Source: Rhizobium ecuadorense (lineage in GTDB: Bacteria; Pseudomonadota; Alphaproteobacteria; Rhizobiales; Rhizobiaceae). Taken from it: a DNA stretch of 64,000 nt. Position 1 is the stretch's first letter. Every line of letters starts with the position of its first letter. Positions 23,365 to 31,778 of this stretch are shown here, piece after piece. The stretch covers positions 1-64,000 of the forward strand of contig NZ_LFIO01000367.1 of assembly GCF_001187535.1 (NCBI RefSeq), read 5' to 3'. The position numbers and the translations under genes were made by a program. Below the pieces are notes generated by a model. That model searched no databases and was not told the DNA's origin. It saw nothing but the letters and a program-made list of their open reading frames with translations.

Positions 23365-23901
23365 ATGTCACTTCGCAGCGTGCTCCGCGCACAAACAGCA
23401 GATTGCCACGGCGAGGTCGACGAGCTTTTCAGCGCCTTCGATCTCTCCAATAGACAGCAGTATAGAACATTCCTGCGCGCCCATGCCCGGGTCGTGCCGG
23501 CGGCCGAAGACGCCCTCGAGGATGCGGGAATTGCCCACCTGCTGCCCGACTGGCCGGAACGGCGGCGCACGCAGCTGCTGTTGGCCGATATCGGGGAACT
23601 CGGCGATCCATTGCCCCAGCCCCTTCCGCCACCGGCATTGCGGAACGACGCAGCGCTCTGGGGCGCGCTCTACGTGCTCGAAGGCTCCAAGCTCGGCGGC
23701 GCCCTGCTTGCCAAATCCGTGCCCGATCACCTACCCGGCAGCTATCTCAGGCCACAGGGTCCAAAGGGCGGCATGAGGATCTTCATGGAGCGTCTCGATG
23801 CCAGCGGCATAGACGATCCCGCGGCCGCCGTTTCCGCAGCCCGCGATGTTTTCGGCCTCTTCCTCAAAGCCGGGCAACTCGAACTGGAAGCCGTCCCATG
23901 A
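23365..23901 (+). CDS. bphO: Biliverdin-producing haem oxygenase
   Basis: 178 residues of the HO-1-like (BphO/HmuO) all-helical family. The proximal haem-ligand His is in RAQTADCHGEVDELF (His15), and the distal helix is WGALYVLEGSKLGGALLAK with its Gly-rich kink. It opens haem to biliverdin, the chromophore of bacteriophytochromes. Its last 4 bases overlap the phytochrome start (ATGA), so chromophore and apoprotein are made together. It is distinct from the IsdG-type enzyme at 2745. Confidence 0.92.
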   Translation: MSLRSVLRAQTADCHGEVDELFSAFDLSNRQQYRTFLRAHARVVPAAEDALEDAGIAHLLPDWPERRRTQLLLADIGELGDPLPQPLPPPALRNDAALWGALYVLEGSKLGGALLAKSVPDHLPGSYLRPQGPKGGMRIFMERLDASGIDDPAAAVSAARDVFGLFLKAGQLELEAVP

Positions 23902-26465
23902 GCGGCACGATTGAACCCGTCGACCTGACCAACTGCGACCGGGAGCCGATCCATCAACTCGGCGCGGTTCAGCCCTTCGGCTTTCTGCTGGCGATATCCT
24001 CGGACTGGATTGTCACGCGTGCCTCGGCAAATCTGGCAGAGTTCCTCGGCATTGCACAGCCCGACGCGCTCGGCCGGCCTGTCACCTCGCTGATCACGCC
24101 CGAGGCACTTCACACCATCCGCAACAAGCTGACCACGCTGCGCGGGTCGGATGTCGTCGAGCGCATTTTCGGCATTGCTCTGACCTCGGATCAGAGCAAG
24201 TTCGATCTTGCCGTGCATATGAATGACAATGGGGTCATCGTCGAAGGCGAGCGCTGCCAGGAAGACAGGCGCAACGCCCCCTCCCTCTCCATGCGCAGCA
24301 TGATGTCCCGTCTCGACCACACGGAAACGATGGAGGCTTTCTTTCGCGACGGGGCAAGGCAGGCGCGCGCCCTGACCGGCTTCGATCGGGTCATGGTCTA
24401 TCGCTTCGACGAAAGCGGTTCCGGCGAAGTGGTGGCGGAAGCCGCTCGGGCCGGCATCGGCTCGTTTCTCGGGCTGCACTATCCGGCATCCGACATCCCT
24501 GTACAGGCACGGGCGCTCTATCTGCGCAACCTGTTCCGCATCATTGCCGATGTCGACGCCGTCCCGGTTCCGATCCTGCCTGAACGCGATGAGTACGGAC
24601 AGCCGCTCGATCTCTCCATGTCGGTTTTACGTTCGGTCTCGCCGATCCATATCGAATATTTGAAAAACATGGGCGTCGGCGCGTCGCTCTCCATATCGAT
24701 CGTCGTCGACGGCAAGCTTTGGGGCCTGTTTGCCTGCCACCATTACGGCCCGCGCCTGCCTTCGGCTGAAAGCCGCTCCACCGCCGAGCTGTTCGGCCAG
24801 ATGTTTGCCTCGCGCCTTGAAAGCCGCGAACGGCGGCTGGCGCTCGACTACGAGACCAAGGCGCGCCGCATCGCCGACCGGCTTCTTACCTCCGTCGCCG
24901 ACAATGCCAGCCTGCTCGACGATCCGGCTTGGCTGATCGACGCGCTCGCCGACGCCATTCCTGCCGACGGCATCGGCGTCTGGATCAACGGCCGGCTGGC
25001 GCTTGCCGGCATCGGGCCGGATGAGAGAAGCTTCGCGGCCCTCGTCCGCCATCTCAACCGCAATGCCGCCGGTCGCATCTATGCCGTCGACAGGTTGGCT
25101 GAGACCTATCCCGATCTCGAACTCGACGATGCGGTGGCCGGCATGCTCGCCATCCCGATCTCGCGCTCGCCGCGCGATTATGTCGTGCTTTTCCGTCAGG
25201 AGCTGGTGCGCACGGTCCGCTGGGGCGGAGATCCGCACAAGCCGGTGGAATACGGCCCCAACGGTCCGCGGCTGACGCCGCGCAAGAGTTTCGAGGCCTG
25301 GTCCGAACTGGTGCGCGGCCGCTCCCTGCCCTTCACCGAGGCCGAGCGGCGTGTCGCCGAAACGATCCGCGTCACGCTGATCGAGGTGGTCTTGCGTCTC
25401 ACCGACGAGGCCAGCATGGCGCGGCAGACGGCAAACGAGCGCCAGGAACTGCTGATCGCCGAGCTGAACCATCGCGTCCGCAACATTCTGAGCCTCATCA
25501 CCGGCATCATTCGGCAATCGCAGACGACGTCAGTCAGCGTCGGCGACTACATCCGCCAGATCGAGGGCCGCGTCCAGTCGCTCGCCCGCGCTCATGACCA
25601 GATCACACGCGATCACTGGGCGCCGGCCTCGCTGCGGCAATTGCTGGCGGCCGAAACTGCCGCCTATCTCGGCAAGAACGCCCCACGTATTCAGATGATC
25701 GGCGAGGACGTGCTGCTGGAACCGCAGGCCTTCTCCACCGCCGCCCTGGTTTTCCATGAGCTGATGACCAACAGCGCCAAATATGGCAGCCTTTCCGGCA
25801 CCGACGGTACGGTCGAGCTCGGCTGGCATCGCGACGACCAAGGCCATCTGCACATTGGCTGGCGCGAAAAGAACGGTCCGTCCGTCAGCGAACCCACCCG
25901 CCAAGGCTTCGGTTCGACGATCATCCGGCGCTCGATTCCCTATGACCTCGGCGGCCAAGCGAATGTCCGTTTCGTCAAGGGCGGTCTCGAAGCGGATTTC
26001 CGTATTCCGGCGCGGTATGTCGTCGGCCCGACGAGCGAACGGTCAAATTCAGCGCCGGTCGGAGCGGCCGAACGCCGGGCGGTTGCTGGTGATCATCAGC
26101 CGCTCTCCGGGCTGAAGGTGCTGCTGGTGGAAAACAACCTGATCATCGCCATGGATGGGGAGGACATCCTGCGCCGGATGGGCGCCGACGTCGCAACGGC
26201 GCCAAGTGTCACCGAGGCGATGCAGATCCTGGCCGGCCATTCCTTCGATCTGGCGCTTCTCGACGTCAATCTCGGCGATGAGACGAGTTTCGGGATTGCC
26301 GACCGACTGGCGGCTGAAGGCGTGCCCTTCGTTTTTGCCACAGGCTATGGCGAAGGCATCGCTCAGGCGAACAGCCATTCGGACGCGCCCGTGCTGCAGA
26401 AACCCTATACGATGGAAGGCGTGACGGACACACTCGCCCGTCTGCCGCTTGTTAGAAAGCGATAA
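23898..26465 (+). CDS. bphP: Bacteriophytochrome with HWE-type kinase and C-terminal receiver
   Basis: 855 residues. Cys13 (TNCDREPIHQLGAVQPFG) is the biliverdin attachment site; PAS (about 15-115), GAF (about 140-310, with YPASDIP near residue 195) and PHY (about 320-500, with the SRSPRDYVVLFRQE tongue) form the photosensory core. The kinase is HWE/HisKA_2: H-box ELNHRVRNILSLITGI with His525, N-box HELMTNSAKYG near residue 620. A receiver follows (LKVLLVENNLIIAMDGEDIL; phosphoacceptor Asp789 in LLDVNLGD). It should sense red/far-red light in the cytosol. The fused receiver makes it a hybrid kinase; no downstream regulator gene is adjacent. Confidence 0.94.
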   Translation: MSGTIEPVDLTNCDREPIHQLGAVQPFGFLLAISSDWIVTRASANLAEFLGIAQPDALGRPVTSLITPEALHTIRNKLTTLRGSDVVERIFGIALTSDQSKFDLAVHMNDNGVIVEGERCQEDRRNAPSLSMRSMMSRLDHTETMEAFFRDGARQARALTGFDRVMVYRFDESGSGEVVAEAARAGIGSFLGLHYPASDIPVQARALYLRNLFRIIADVDAVPVPILPERDEYGQPLDLSMSVLRSVSPIHIEYLKNMGVGASLSISIVVDGKLWGLFACHHYGPRLPSAESRSTAELFGQMFASRLESRERRLALDYETKARRIADRLLTSVADNASLLDDPAWLIDALADAIPADGIGVWINGRLALAGIGPDERSFAALVRHLNRNAAGRIYAVDRLAETYPDLELDDAVAGMLAIPISRSPRDYVVLFRQELVRTVRWGGDPHKPVEYGPNGPRLTPRKSFEAWSELVRGRSLPFTEAERRVAETIRVTLIEVVLRLTDEASMARQTANERQELLIAELNHRVRNILSLITGIIRQSQTTSVSVGDYIRQIEGRVQSLARAHDQITRDHWAPASLRQLLAAETAAYLGKNAPRIQMIGEDVLLEPQAFSTAALVFHELMTNSAKYGSLSGTDGTVELGWHRDDQGHLHIGWREKNGPSVSEPTRQGFGSTIIRRSIPYDLGGQANVRFVKGGLEADFRIPARYVVGPTSERSNSAPVGAAERRAVAGDHQPLSGLKVLLVENNLIIAMDGEDILRRMGADVATAPSVTEAMQILAGHSFDLALLDVNLGDETSFGIADRLAAEGVPFVFATGYGEGIAQANSHSDAPVLQKPYTMEGVTDTLARLPLVRKR

Positions 26466-26468
26466 ACG

Positions 26469-27119
26469 TCAGCTCTCGGAGCGATCCGGCCGCAGCCCGC
26501 CAATAAAGAGCTGCTCCAGAAACCGCGCCGCATCCTCGAAGCGGCCCTCGCCGGAATGCTCCTGTCCGAGCACGGCACGCACCTGCACGTCGAAATCCGC
26601 ATAATGCTGCGTCGTCGACCAGATGGAGAAGATCAGGTGATAGGGATCGCATTTGATGATCTTGCCTGATTTCGCCCAGGCGCGGATGACCTCCGCCTTC
26701 TCGTCGACCAGTTCCTTCAGCGGCCCCTTGAGCTCGTCCTCGATATGCGGTGCGCCCTGCAGCACCTCATTGGCGAAAAGCCGGCTCTCGCGCGGAAAAT
26801 CGCGCGCCATCTCCAGCTTGCGTCTGATGTAGCTGCGGATTTCCTCCTCCGGATTGCCCTCGGCGTCGAAGGCGCGCAGCGGCTCCAGCCAGGTGTAGAG
26901 CACCCGGTCGATCAGCGCCCGGTGCATAGCTTCCTTCGTCCGGAAATAATAAAGCAGGTTGGGTTTCGAGATGCCGGCCACTTCGGCGATCTGGTCGATG
27001 GTCGAGCCGCGGAAGCCGCTTGCCGAAAACACGTCAAGCGCCGCCTCGAGAATCTGCTCTTCCTTCTCCTCCTGGATTCGCGTCCGCCTCAGGGTCTTCG
27101 CTGCTCTCGGTATGGTCAC
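26469..27119 (-). CDS. rutR: RutR-like TetR-family pyrimidine regulator
   Basis: 216 residues from a GTG (GGGGAAATGACAG upstream). Helix-turn-helix at about residues 20-65 (EQILEAALDVFSASGFRGSTIDQIAEVAGISKPNLLYYFRTKEAM), then the RutR-type effector domain (LFANEVLQGAPHIEDELKGPLKELV; IFSIWSTTQHYADFDVQ). RutR binds uracil or thymine and controls pyrimidine-degradation genes. It is divergent from the hydrolase/dihydropyrimidinase/transport genes, and a RutR-like operator lies between. Its 3' end is 3 bases from that of the phytochrome gene (convergent). Confidence 0.88.
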   Translation of the reverse strand: MTIPRAAKTLRRTRIQEEKEEQILEAALDVFSASGFRGSTIDQIAEVAGISKPNLLYYFRTKEAMHRALIDRVLYTWLEPLRAFDAEGNPEEEIRSYIRRKLEMARDFPRESRLFANEVLQGAPHIEDELKGPLKELVDEKAEVIRAWAKSGKIIKCDPYHLIFSIWSTTQHYADFDVQVRAVLGQEHSGEGRFEDAARFLEQLFIGGLRPDRSES

Positions 27120-27419
27120 AGGCTGTCATTTCCCCTTGAAATTCAACTTCTTCGCTCAAGTTTTGGCGGGGAGACATCCCTGCCGCTTTCCTAAGCAACT
27201 GCCCGTATTTTTATCGGCAATTTTCGTGATTTTCGTCTTGAGCCCGGCGGTGGAAGTTGTAATGTTTACCAATCGGTCAAATTATCCGCCAGATGAAAAA
27301 CAAAGGCAACTGGCGATTTTCCGGCGCTCGACAAAACCAATAAGAGGCGCTGGAATAGACCACGGGAACAGGCGGGCATGCCCTTTGCATGACTGCCGCA
27401 AACAGGTGAGGGCATAAAA
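27120..27419. other. Divergent promoter region, rutR / pyrimidine operon
   Basis: A 300-base spacer with no gene. The RutR-like operator at 27265-27280 is its only clear feature; promoter elements on either strand are not distinct. Confidence 0.6.
27265..27280. promoter_or_regulatory. RutR operator candidate
   Basis: TTTACCA-AT-CGGTCAA, two mismatches from the E. coli RutR consensus TTGACCA-N2-TGGTCAA, in the spacer between rutR and its presumed target operon. Confidence 0.65.
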
Positions 27420-28673
27420 ATGGTGGCAGCACCAGGCGAGAACATGCGCGTCAATGGCGACCGTCTCTGGGACAGCCTCATGGATATGGCGAAGATCGGC
27501 CCCGGCATCGCGGGCGGCAACAATCGCCAGACGCTGACGGATTCGGATGCCGAGGGCCGCAGCCTTTTCAAGACATGGTGCGACGAGGCGGGCCTGACCA
27601 TGGGCGTCGACCAGATGGGCACGATGTTCGCCACCCGCCCCGGCACCGATCCCGATGCCCTGCCCGTCTATGTCGGCTCGCATCTCGACACCCAGCCGAC
27701 CGGCGGCAAATATGACGGCGTTCTCGGCGTGCTCTCAGCCCTCGAAGTCGTGCGCACCATGAACGACCTCGGCATCAGAACCAAACATCCTATTGTCGTC
27801 ACCAACTGGACGAACGAGGAGGGCGCGCGTTTTGCCCCGGCCATGCTGGCCTCGGGTGTCTTTGCCGGCGTCCACAGCCTTGACTTTGCCTATAATCGCC
27901 GGGATCCCGAGGGCAATCTGTTCGGCGACGAACTGAAGCGCATCGGCTGGGTCGGCGACGAAGAGGTCGGCGCCCGCAAGATGCATGCCTATTTCGAATA
28001 TCACATCGAACAGGGCCCGATCCTCGAGGCCGAGGACAAGCAGATCGGCGTCGTCACCCACTGTCAGGGCCTGTGGTGGCTCGAATTCACCCTGACCGGC
28101 AAGGAAGCCCATACCGGCTCGACGCCGATGAACATGCGCGTCAATGCCGGTCTTGCGATGTCGCGCATCTTGGAAATGGTTCAGGGTGTGGCGATGGGCG
28201 AGCAGCCGGGTGCCGTCGGCGGCGTCGGCCAGGTCTTCTTCTCGCCGAATTCCCGTAACGTGCTGCCGGGCAAGGTGGTTTTCACCGTCGACATCCGCTC
28301 GCCCGACAAGGCCAAGCTCGACCGCATGCGGGCAAAGATAGAGGCGGAAGCGCCTGGCATCTGCGATGCCCTCGGCGTCGGCTGTTCCATCGAGGCGATC
28401 GGCCATTTCGCGCCTGTTACCTTCGACGAGAAGCTCGTCACCGCGGTCCGCTCCGCCGCCGAACGGCTCGGCTACACCCACATGAACCTCATCTCCGGCG
28501 CCGGCCACGATGCCTGCTGGGCCGCCAAGGTCGCTCCTGCGACGATGGTCATGTGCCCCTGCGTCGGCGGGCTCTCGCACAACGAAGCGGAGGAAATCTC
28601 CAAGGAGTGGGCAACGGCGGGCGCCGATGTGCTGTTCCATGCGGTGGTGGAGACGGCGGAGATCGTGGTGTGA
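27420..28673 (+). CDS. Zn-dependent N-carbamoyl-beta-alanine amidohydrolase (beta-ureidopropionase)
   Basis: 417 residues of the M20-type HyuC/AllC/AmaB family. Metal ligands appear in VGSHLDTQPTGGKYDGVLG, WTNEEGARF (Glu pair), YFEYHIEQGPILE and the C-terminal LSHNEAE. A dimerisation domain with LTGKEAHTGSTPMNMR is inserted. Context with dihydropyrimidinase and a RutR-like regulator favours hydrolysis of N-carbamoyl-beta-alanine, the last step of the reductive pyrimidine pathway, over allantoate or hydantoin substrates. ATG at 27420 has GAGGG upstream; ATG at 27444 is an alternative. Confidence 0.9.
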   Translation: MVAAPGENMRVNGDRLWDSLMDMAKIGPGIAGGNNRQTLTDSDAEGRSLFKTWCDEAGLTMGVDQMGTMFATRPGTDPDALPVYVGSHLDTQPTGGKYDGVLGVLSALEVVRTMNDLGIRTKHPIVVTNWTNEEGARFAPAMLASGVFAGVHSLDFAYNRRDPEGNLFGDELKRIGWVGDEEVGARKMHAYFEYHIEQGPILEAEDKQIGVVTHCQGLWWLEFTLTGKEAHTGSTPMNMRVNAGLAMSRILEMVQGVAMGEQPGAVGGVGQVFFSPNSRNVLPGKVVFTVDIRSPDKAKLDRMRAKIEAEAPGICDALGVGCSIEAIGHFAPVTFDEKLVTAVRSAAERLGYTHMNLISGAGHDACWAAKVAPATMVMCPCVGGLSHNEAEEISKEWATAGADVLFHAVVETAEIVV

Positions 28674-28951
28674 TCACGGATCCGGACGCAGATCTGGACA
28701 GCATGAGCCACGCTGATCTGTTGTCGGCGGCAAGAGCCATGCGCCACGCGATCCGCATCCACCGCGATATGTCGGGCCATGAACTCTGTTGGCATCATCC
28801 CGATCTGTGGATGCTCCTGCCTGATCCGCCGGCCGGCGGTCAGATCGTGCCCGATTGGCCTCAATTTATGCGCGGTTGCATCCGCTACCGCCAGTCATTG
28901 GATAACCAGCTTGCGCAGGCACCGCGCAGCGACAGGGAGTTCGGAAAATGA
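28670..28951 (+). CDS. Small conserved protein between amidohydrolase and dihydropyrimidinase
   Basis: 93 residues from a GTG that overlaps the amidohydrolase stop (GTGTGA), with GGCGGAG upstream; an ATG at 28703 is an alternative start. The 3' end overlaps the next ATG by 4 bases, so it is locked into the operon. No signal or membrane segment. The centre is rich in His, Trp and Pro: SGHELCWHHPDLWMLLP and PDWPQFMRGCIRYRQSLD. I recall similar short proteins annotated as hypothetical, some in phages, but assign no family. Two Cys and four or more His could bind metal. Function unknown. Confidence 0.75.
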   Translation: MITDPDADLDSMSHADLLSAARAMRHAIRIHRDMSGHELCWHHPDLWMLLPDPPAGGQIVPDWPQFMRGCIRYRQSLDNQLAQAPRSDREFGK

Positions 28952-30402
28952 GCACAGTCATCAAGAACGGCAGCATCGTCACGGCCGACCTGACCTACAA
29001 GGCGGACGTCAAGATCGACGGCGGCAAGATCATCGAGATCGGCCCGAACCTGTCGGGCGACGAGACGCTGGATGCTTCCGGCTGTTATGTCATGCCCGGC
29101 GGCATCGATCCGCACACCCATCTCGAAATGCCCTTCATGGGCACCTATTCCTCCGACGATTTCGAGAGCGGCACGCGCGCGGCCCTTTCCGGCGGCACGA
29201 CGATGGTGGTCGATTTCGCGCTGCCCGCCCCCGGCCAGTCGCTGCTCGAAGCGCTGACCATGTGGGACAATAAATCGACGCGGGCCAATTGCGATTATTC
29301 CTTCCACATGGCGGTCACCTGGTGGAGCGAGCAGGTCTTCAAGGAGATGGAAACCATCGTTCGTGACAAGGGCATCAACACCTTCAAGCACTTCATGGCC
29401 TATAAGGGCGCGCTGATGGTTGATGATGACGAGATGTTCGCCTCCTTCCAGCGCTGCGCCGAACTCGGCGCGCTGCCGCTGGTGCACGCCGAAAACGGCG
29501 ATGTCGTCGCCTCGATGTCGGCAAAGCTGCTGGCCGAAGGCAATAACGGCCCCGAGGCGCATGCCTATTCCCGCCCCGCTGAAGTGGAGGGCGAAGCCAC
29601 CAACCGCGCCATCATGATCGCCGACATGGCCGGCTGCCCTGTTTATATCGTTCATACCTCCTGCGAACAGGCGCACGAAGCGATCCGCCGCGCCCGCGCC
29701 AAGGGCATGCGCGTCTACGGCGAACCGCTGATCCAGCACCTGACGCTCGACGAGAGCGAATATTCCAACCCCGACTGGGATCACGCCGCCCGCCGGGTGA
29801 TGTCGCCGCCCTTCCGCAACAAGCAGCATCAGGACTCACTCTGGGCGGGGCTTGCCTCCGGGTCGCTGCAGGTGGTCGCCACCGACCATTGCGCCTTCAC
29901 CACGGCGCAGAAGCGTTTCGGCGTCGGCGACTTCACCAAGATCCCAAACGGCACCGGCGGCCTCGAAGACCGCATGCCGATGCTCTGGACGCACGGCGTC
30001 AACACCGGCCGGCTGACGATGAACGAATTCGTCGCGGTCACCTCGACCAATATCGCCAAGATCCTCAACATCTATCCGAAGAAGGGCGCGATCCTCATCG
30101 GCGCCGATGCCGATATCGTCGTCTGGGATCCGAAGCGGTCCAAGATCATCTCGTCCAAGGCTCAGCAGTCGGCGATCGACTACAACGTCTTCGAAGGCAA
30201 GGAAGTGACCGGCCTGCCGCGCTACACGCTGACGCGTGGCGTCGTCGCGATCGAGGAGAGCACCATCAAGACCCAGGAGGGCCACGGCGAATTCGTCCGG
30301 CGCGAACCGGTAACCGCCGTCAGCAAGGCGCTGTCCCAGTGGAAGGAGATCACCGCACCGCGCAAGGTGACGCGCAGCGGCATTCCGGCGACCGGCGTGT
30401 GA
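28948..30402 (+). CDS. hydA: Dihydropyrimidinase
   Basis: 484 residues of the cyclic amidohydrolase family. Zinc ligands: GGIDPHTHLEMPF, the carbamylated Lys in FKHFMAYKGALMVDD (about residue 150), ALPLVHAENGD, VYIVHTSCEQAHEAI and ATDHCAF (Asp). It opens dihydrouracil or dihydrothymine to the N-carbamoyl beta-amino acid. Length is typical for the family. It lies immediately downstream of the small ORF, and the cupin gene converges 58 bases on. Confidence 0.94.
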   Translation: MSTVIKNGSIVTADLTYKADVKIDGGKIIEIGPNLSGDETLDASGCYVMPGGIDPHTHLEMPFMGTYSSDDFESGTRAALSGGTTMVVDFALPAPGQSLLEALTMWDNKSTRANCDYSFHMAVTWWSEQVFKEMETIVRDKGINTFKHFMAYKGALMVDDDEMFASFQRCAELGALPLVHAENGDVVASMSAKLLAEGNNGPEAHAYSRPAEVEGEATNRAIMIADMAGCPVYIVHTSCEQAHEAIRRARAKGMRVYGEPLIQHLTLDESEYSNPDWDHAARRVMSPPFRNKQHQDSLWAGLASGSLQVVATDHCAFTTAQKRFGVGDFTKIPNGTGGLEDRMPMLWTHGVNTGRLTMNEFVAVTSTNIAKILNIYPKKGAILIGADADIVVWDPKRSKIISSKAQQSAIDYNVFEGKEVTGLPRYTLTRGVVAIEESTIKTQEGHGEFVRREPVTAVSKALSQWKEITAPRKVTRSGIPATGV

Positions 30403-30460
30403 TGATGGTGCGCGACGATACCGCCATCAACCGGGGAACGGCCTTTCGATGCCTATGACC

Positions 30461-30874
30461 TCAGGCCGGCACCAGCGCATCCAGCTCCGGCAGCAGCACG
30501 ACGCTTTCCTGCTCGTTCGGATCGGTGCGGGCGATGATCGCCGTGCACGGCGTGCTGCTGAGATTTGCCGGCAGATGCGGCACGCCGGCCGGAATATAGA
30601 AAAGTTCCCCGGCATGGACGATAACGTGCTGCTCGAGCCGGTCTCCGTACCAGGTATGAGCCTCGCCGGAGAGCATATAGATCGCCGTCTCGTGCGCCTC
30701 ATGCAGATGCGCCTTGGCGCGCACGCCGGGCGGAATCGTCAGCAGGTGCATGCAGATGCCCTTGGCGCCGACCGTCTCGGCCGCTATCCCTTCGAAATAG
30801 CTGAGCCCCTGCTTGCCGTCATAGGCATGGTTGGGCCGAACGATGTGGCAGGTGGGTTTTGATGTCGCGTCCAT
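30461..30874 (-). CDS. Cupin-domain protein
   Basis: 137 residues from the ATG at 30874 with AGGAAGAG upstream. One cupin barrel: PPGVRAKAHLHEAHETAIYMLSGEAHTWYG (metal site HxH...E) and HAGELFYIPAGVPHLPANL (second His). Likely a metal-dependent isomerase, hydrolase or binding protein of unknown substrate. It sits convergent to dihydropyrimidinase and divergent from the ABC importer, between two parts of the pyrimidine cluster, so a role in pyrimidine catabolism is possible but unproved. Confidence 0.8.
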   Translation of the reverse strand: MDATSKPTCHIVRPNHAYDGKQGLSYFEGIAAETVGAKGICMHLLTIPPGVRAKAHLHEAHETAIYMLSGEAHTWYGDRLEQHVIVHAGELFYIPAGVPHLPANLSSTPCTAIIARTDPNEQESVVLLPELDALVPA

Positions 30875-30968
30875 TCTCTTCCTCCATGAAATGTGCCGCC
30901 GGCAGGGCCTGCGGCGATGGTAACACGCAAACCGCCTCCCAGCGGCGAAAACAAGAACGGTCGCATTG

Positions 30969-31754
30969 ATGCAAGCACCCTCCGTCGTATCCGCCAAGGA
31001 TCTCTGTCTCACCTACCAGGCGAATGACGGCCCGGTGAATGCGCTGAGCGATGTCAATCTCGATGTCCGCAAGGGCGATTTCGTCTCCTTCATCGGCCCG
31101 TCGGGCTGCGGCAAGACGACCTTCCTGCGCGTCATCGCCGATCTCGAAAAGAGCACCTCCGGCGAAATCTCGATCAACGGCATGACGCCGGAGGAAGCCC
31201 GCAAGGCCCGCGCCTATGGCTATGTCTTCCAGGCGCCGGCGCTCTATCCCTGGCGCACCATCGAAAACAACATCGCCCTGCCGCTGGAAATCATGGGCTA
31301 TTCCAGCGCCGACCGGGCGCGGCGCATCGCCGAGGCGCTCGATCTCGTCAGCCTGTCCGGCTTCGAGAAGAAATTCCCCTGGCAGCTTTCCGGCGGCATG
31401 CAGCAGCGCGCCTCGATCGCCCGGGCGCTGGCCTTCGATGCCGACCTGCTTCTGATGGACGAGCCGTTCGGCGCCCTTGATGAAATCGTCCGCGATCATC
31501 TGAACGAAGAGCTGCTGAAACTCTGGGCGCGCACCAACAAGACGATCTGCTTCGTCACCCATTCCATCCCCGAAGCAGTCTATCTCTCGACCAAGATCGT
31601 GGTGATGTCGCCGCGCCCGGGCCGCGTCACCGATGTGATCGATTCGCCCCTGCCGGCCGAACGCCCGCTCGACATCCGCGACACCCCCGAATTCCTGGAG
31701 ATCGCCCATCGCGTCCGCGAGGGGCTGAGGACGGGGCATAGCCATGAGGTTTAG
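30969..31754 (+). CDS. ABC transporter ATPase (pyrimidine/THI5-type importer)
   Basis: 261 residues from the ATG at 30969; a TTG one codon earlier is less likely. Walker A GPSGCGKTTFLRV, signature LSGGMQQRASIARAL, Walker B LLLMDEPFGALDE, switch His in VTHSIPEAVYLS. It belongs to the nitrate/sulphonate/taurine (SsuB/TauB) ATPase group that serves NMT1/THI5 substrate-binding proteins. First gene of a four-gene importer downstream of the dihydropyrimidinase. Confidence 0.9.
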   Translation: MQAPSVVSAKDLCLTYQANDGPVNALSDVNLDVRKGDFVSFIGPSGCGKTTFLRVIADLEKSTSGEISINGMTPEEARKARAYGYVFQAPALYPWRTIENNIALPLEIMGYSSADRARRIAEALDLVSLSGFEKKFPWQLSGGMQQRASIARALAFDADLLLMDEPFGALDEIVRDHLNEELLKLWARTNKTICFVTHSIPEAVYLSTKIVVMSPRPGRVTDVIDSPLPAERPLDIRDTPEFLEIAHRVREGLRTGHSHEV

Positions 31755-31778
31755 GCGGTTGAGTTCAGAAATATACAA

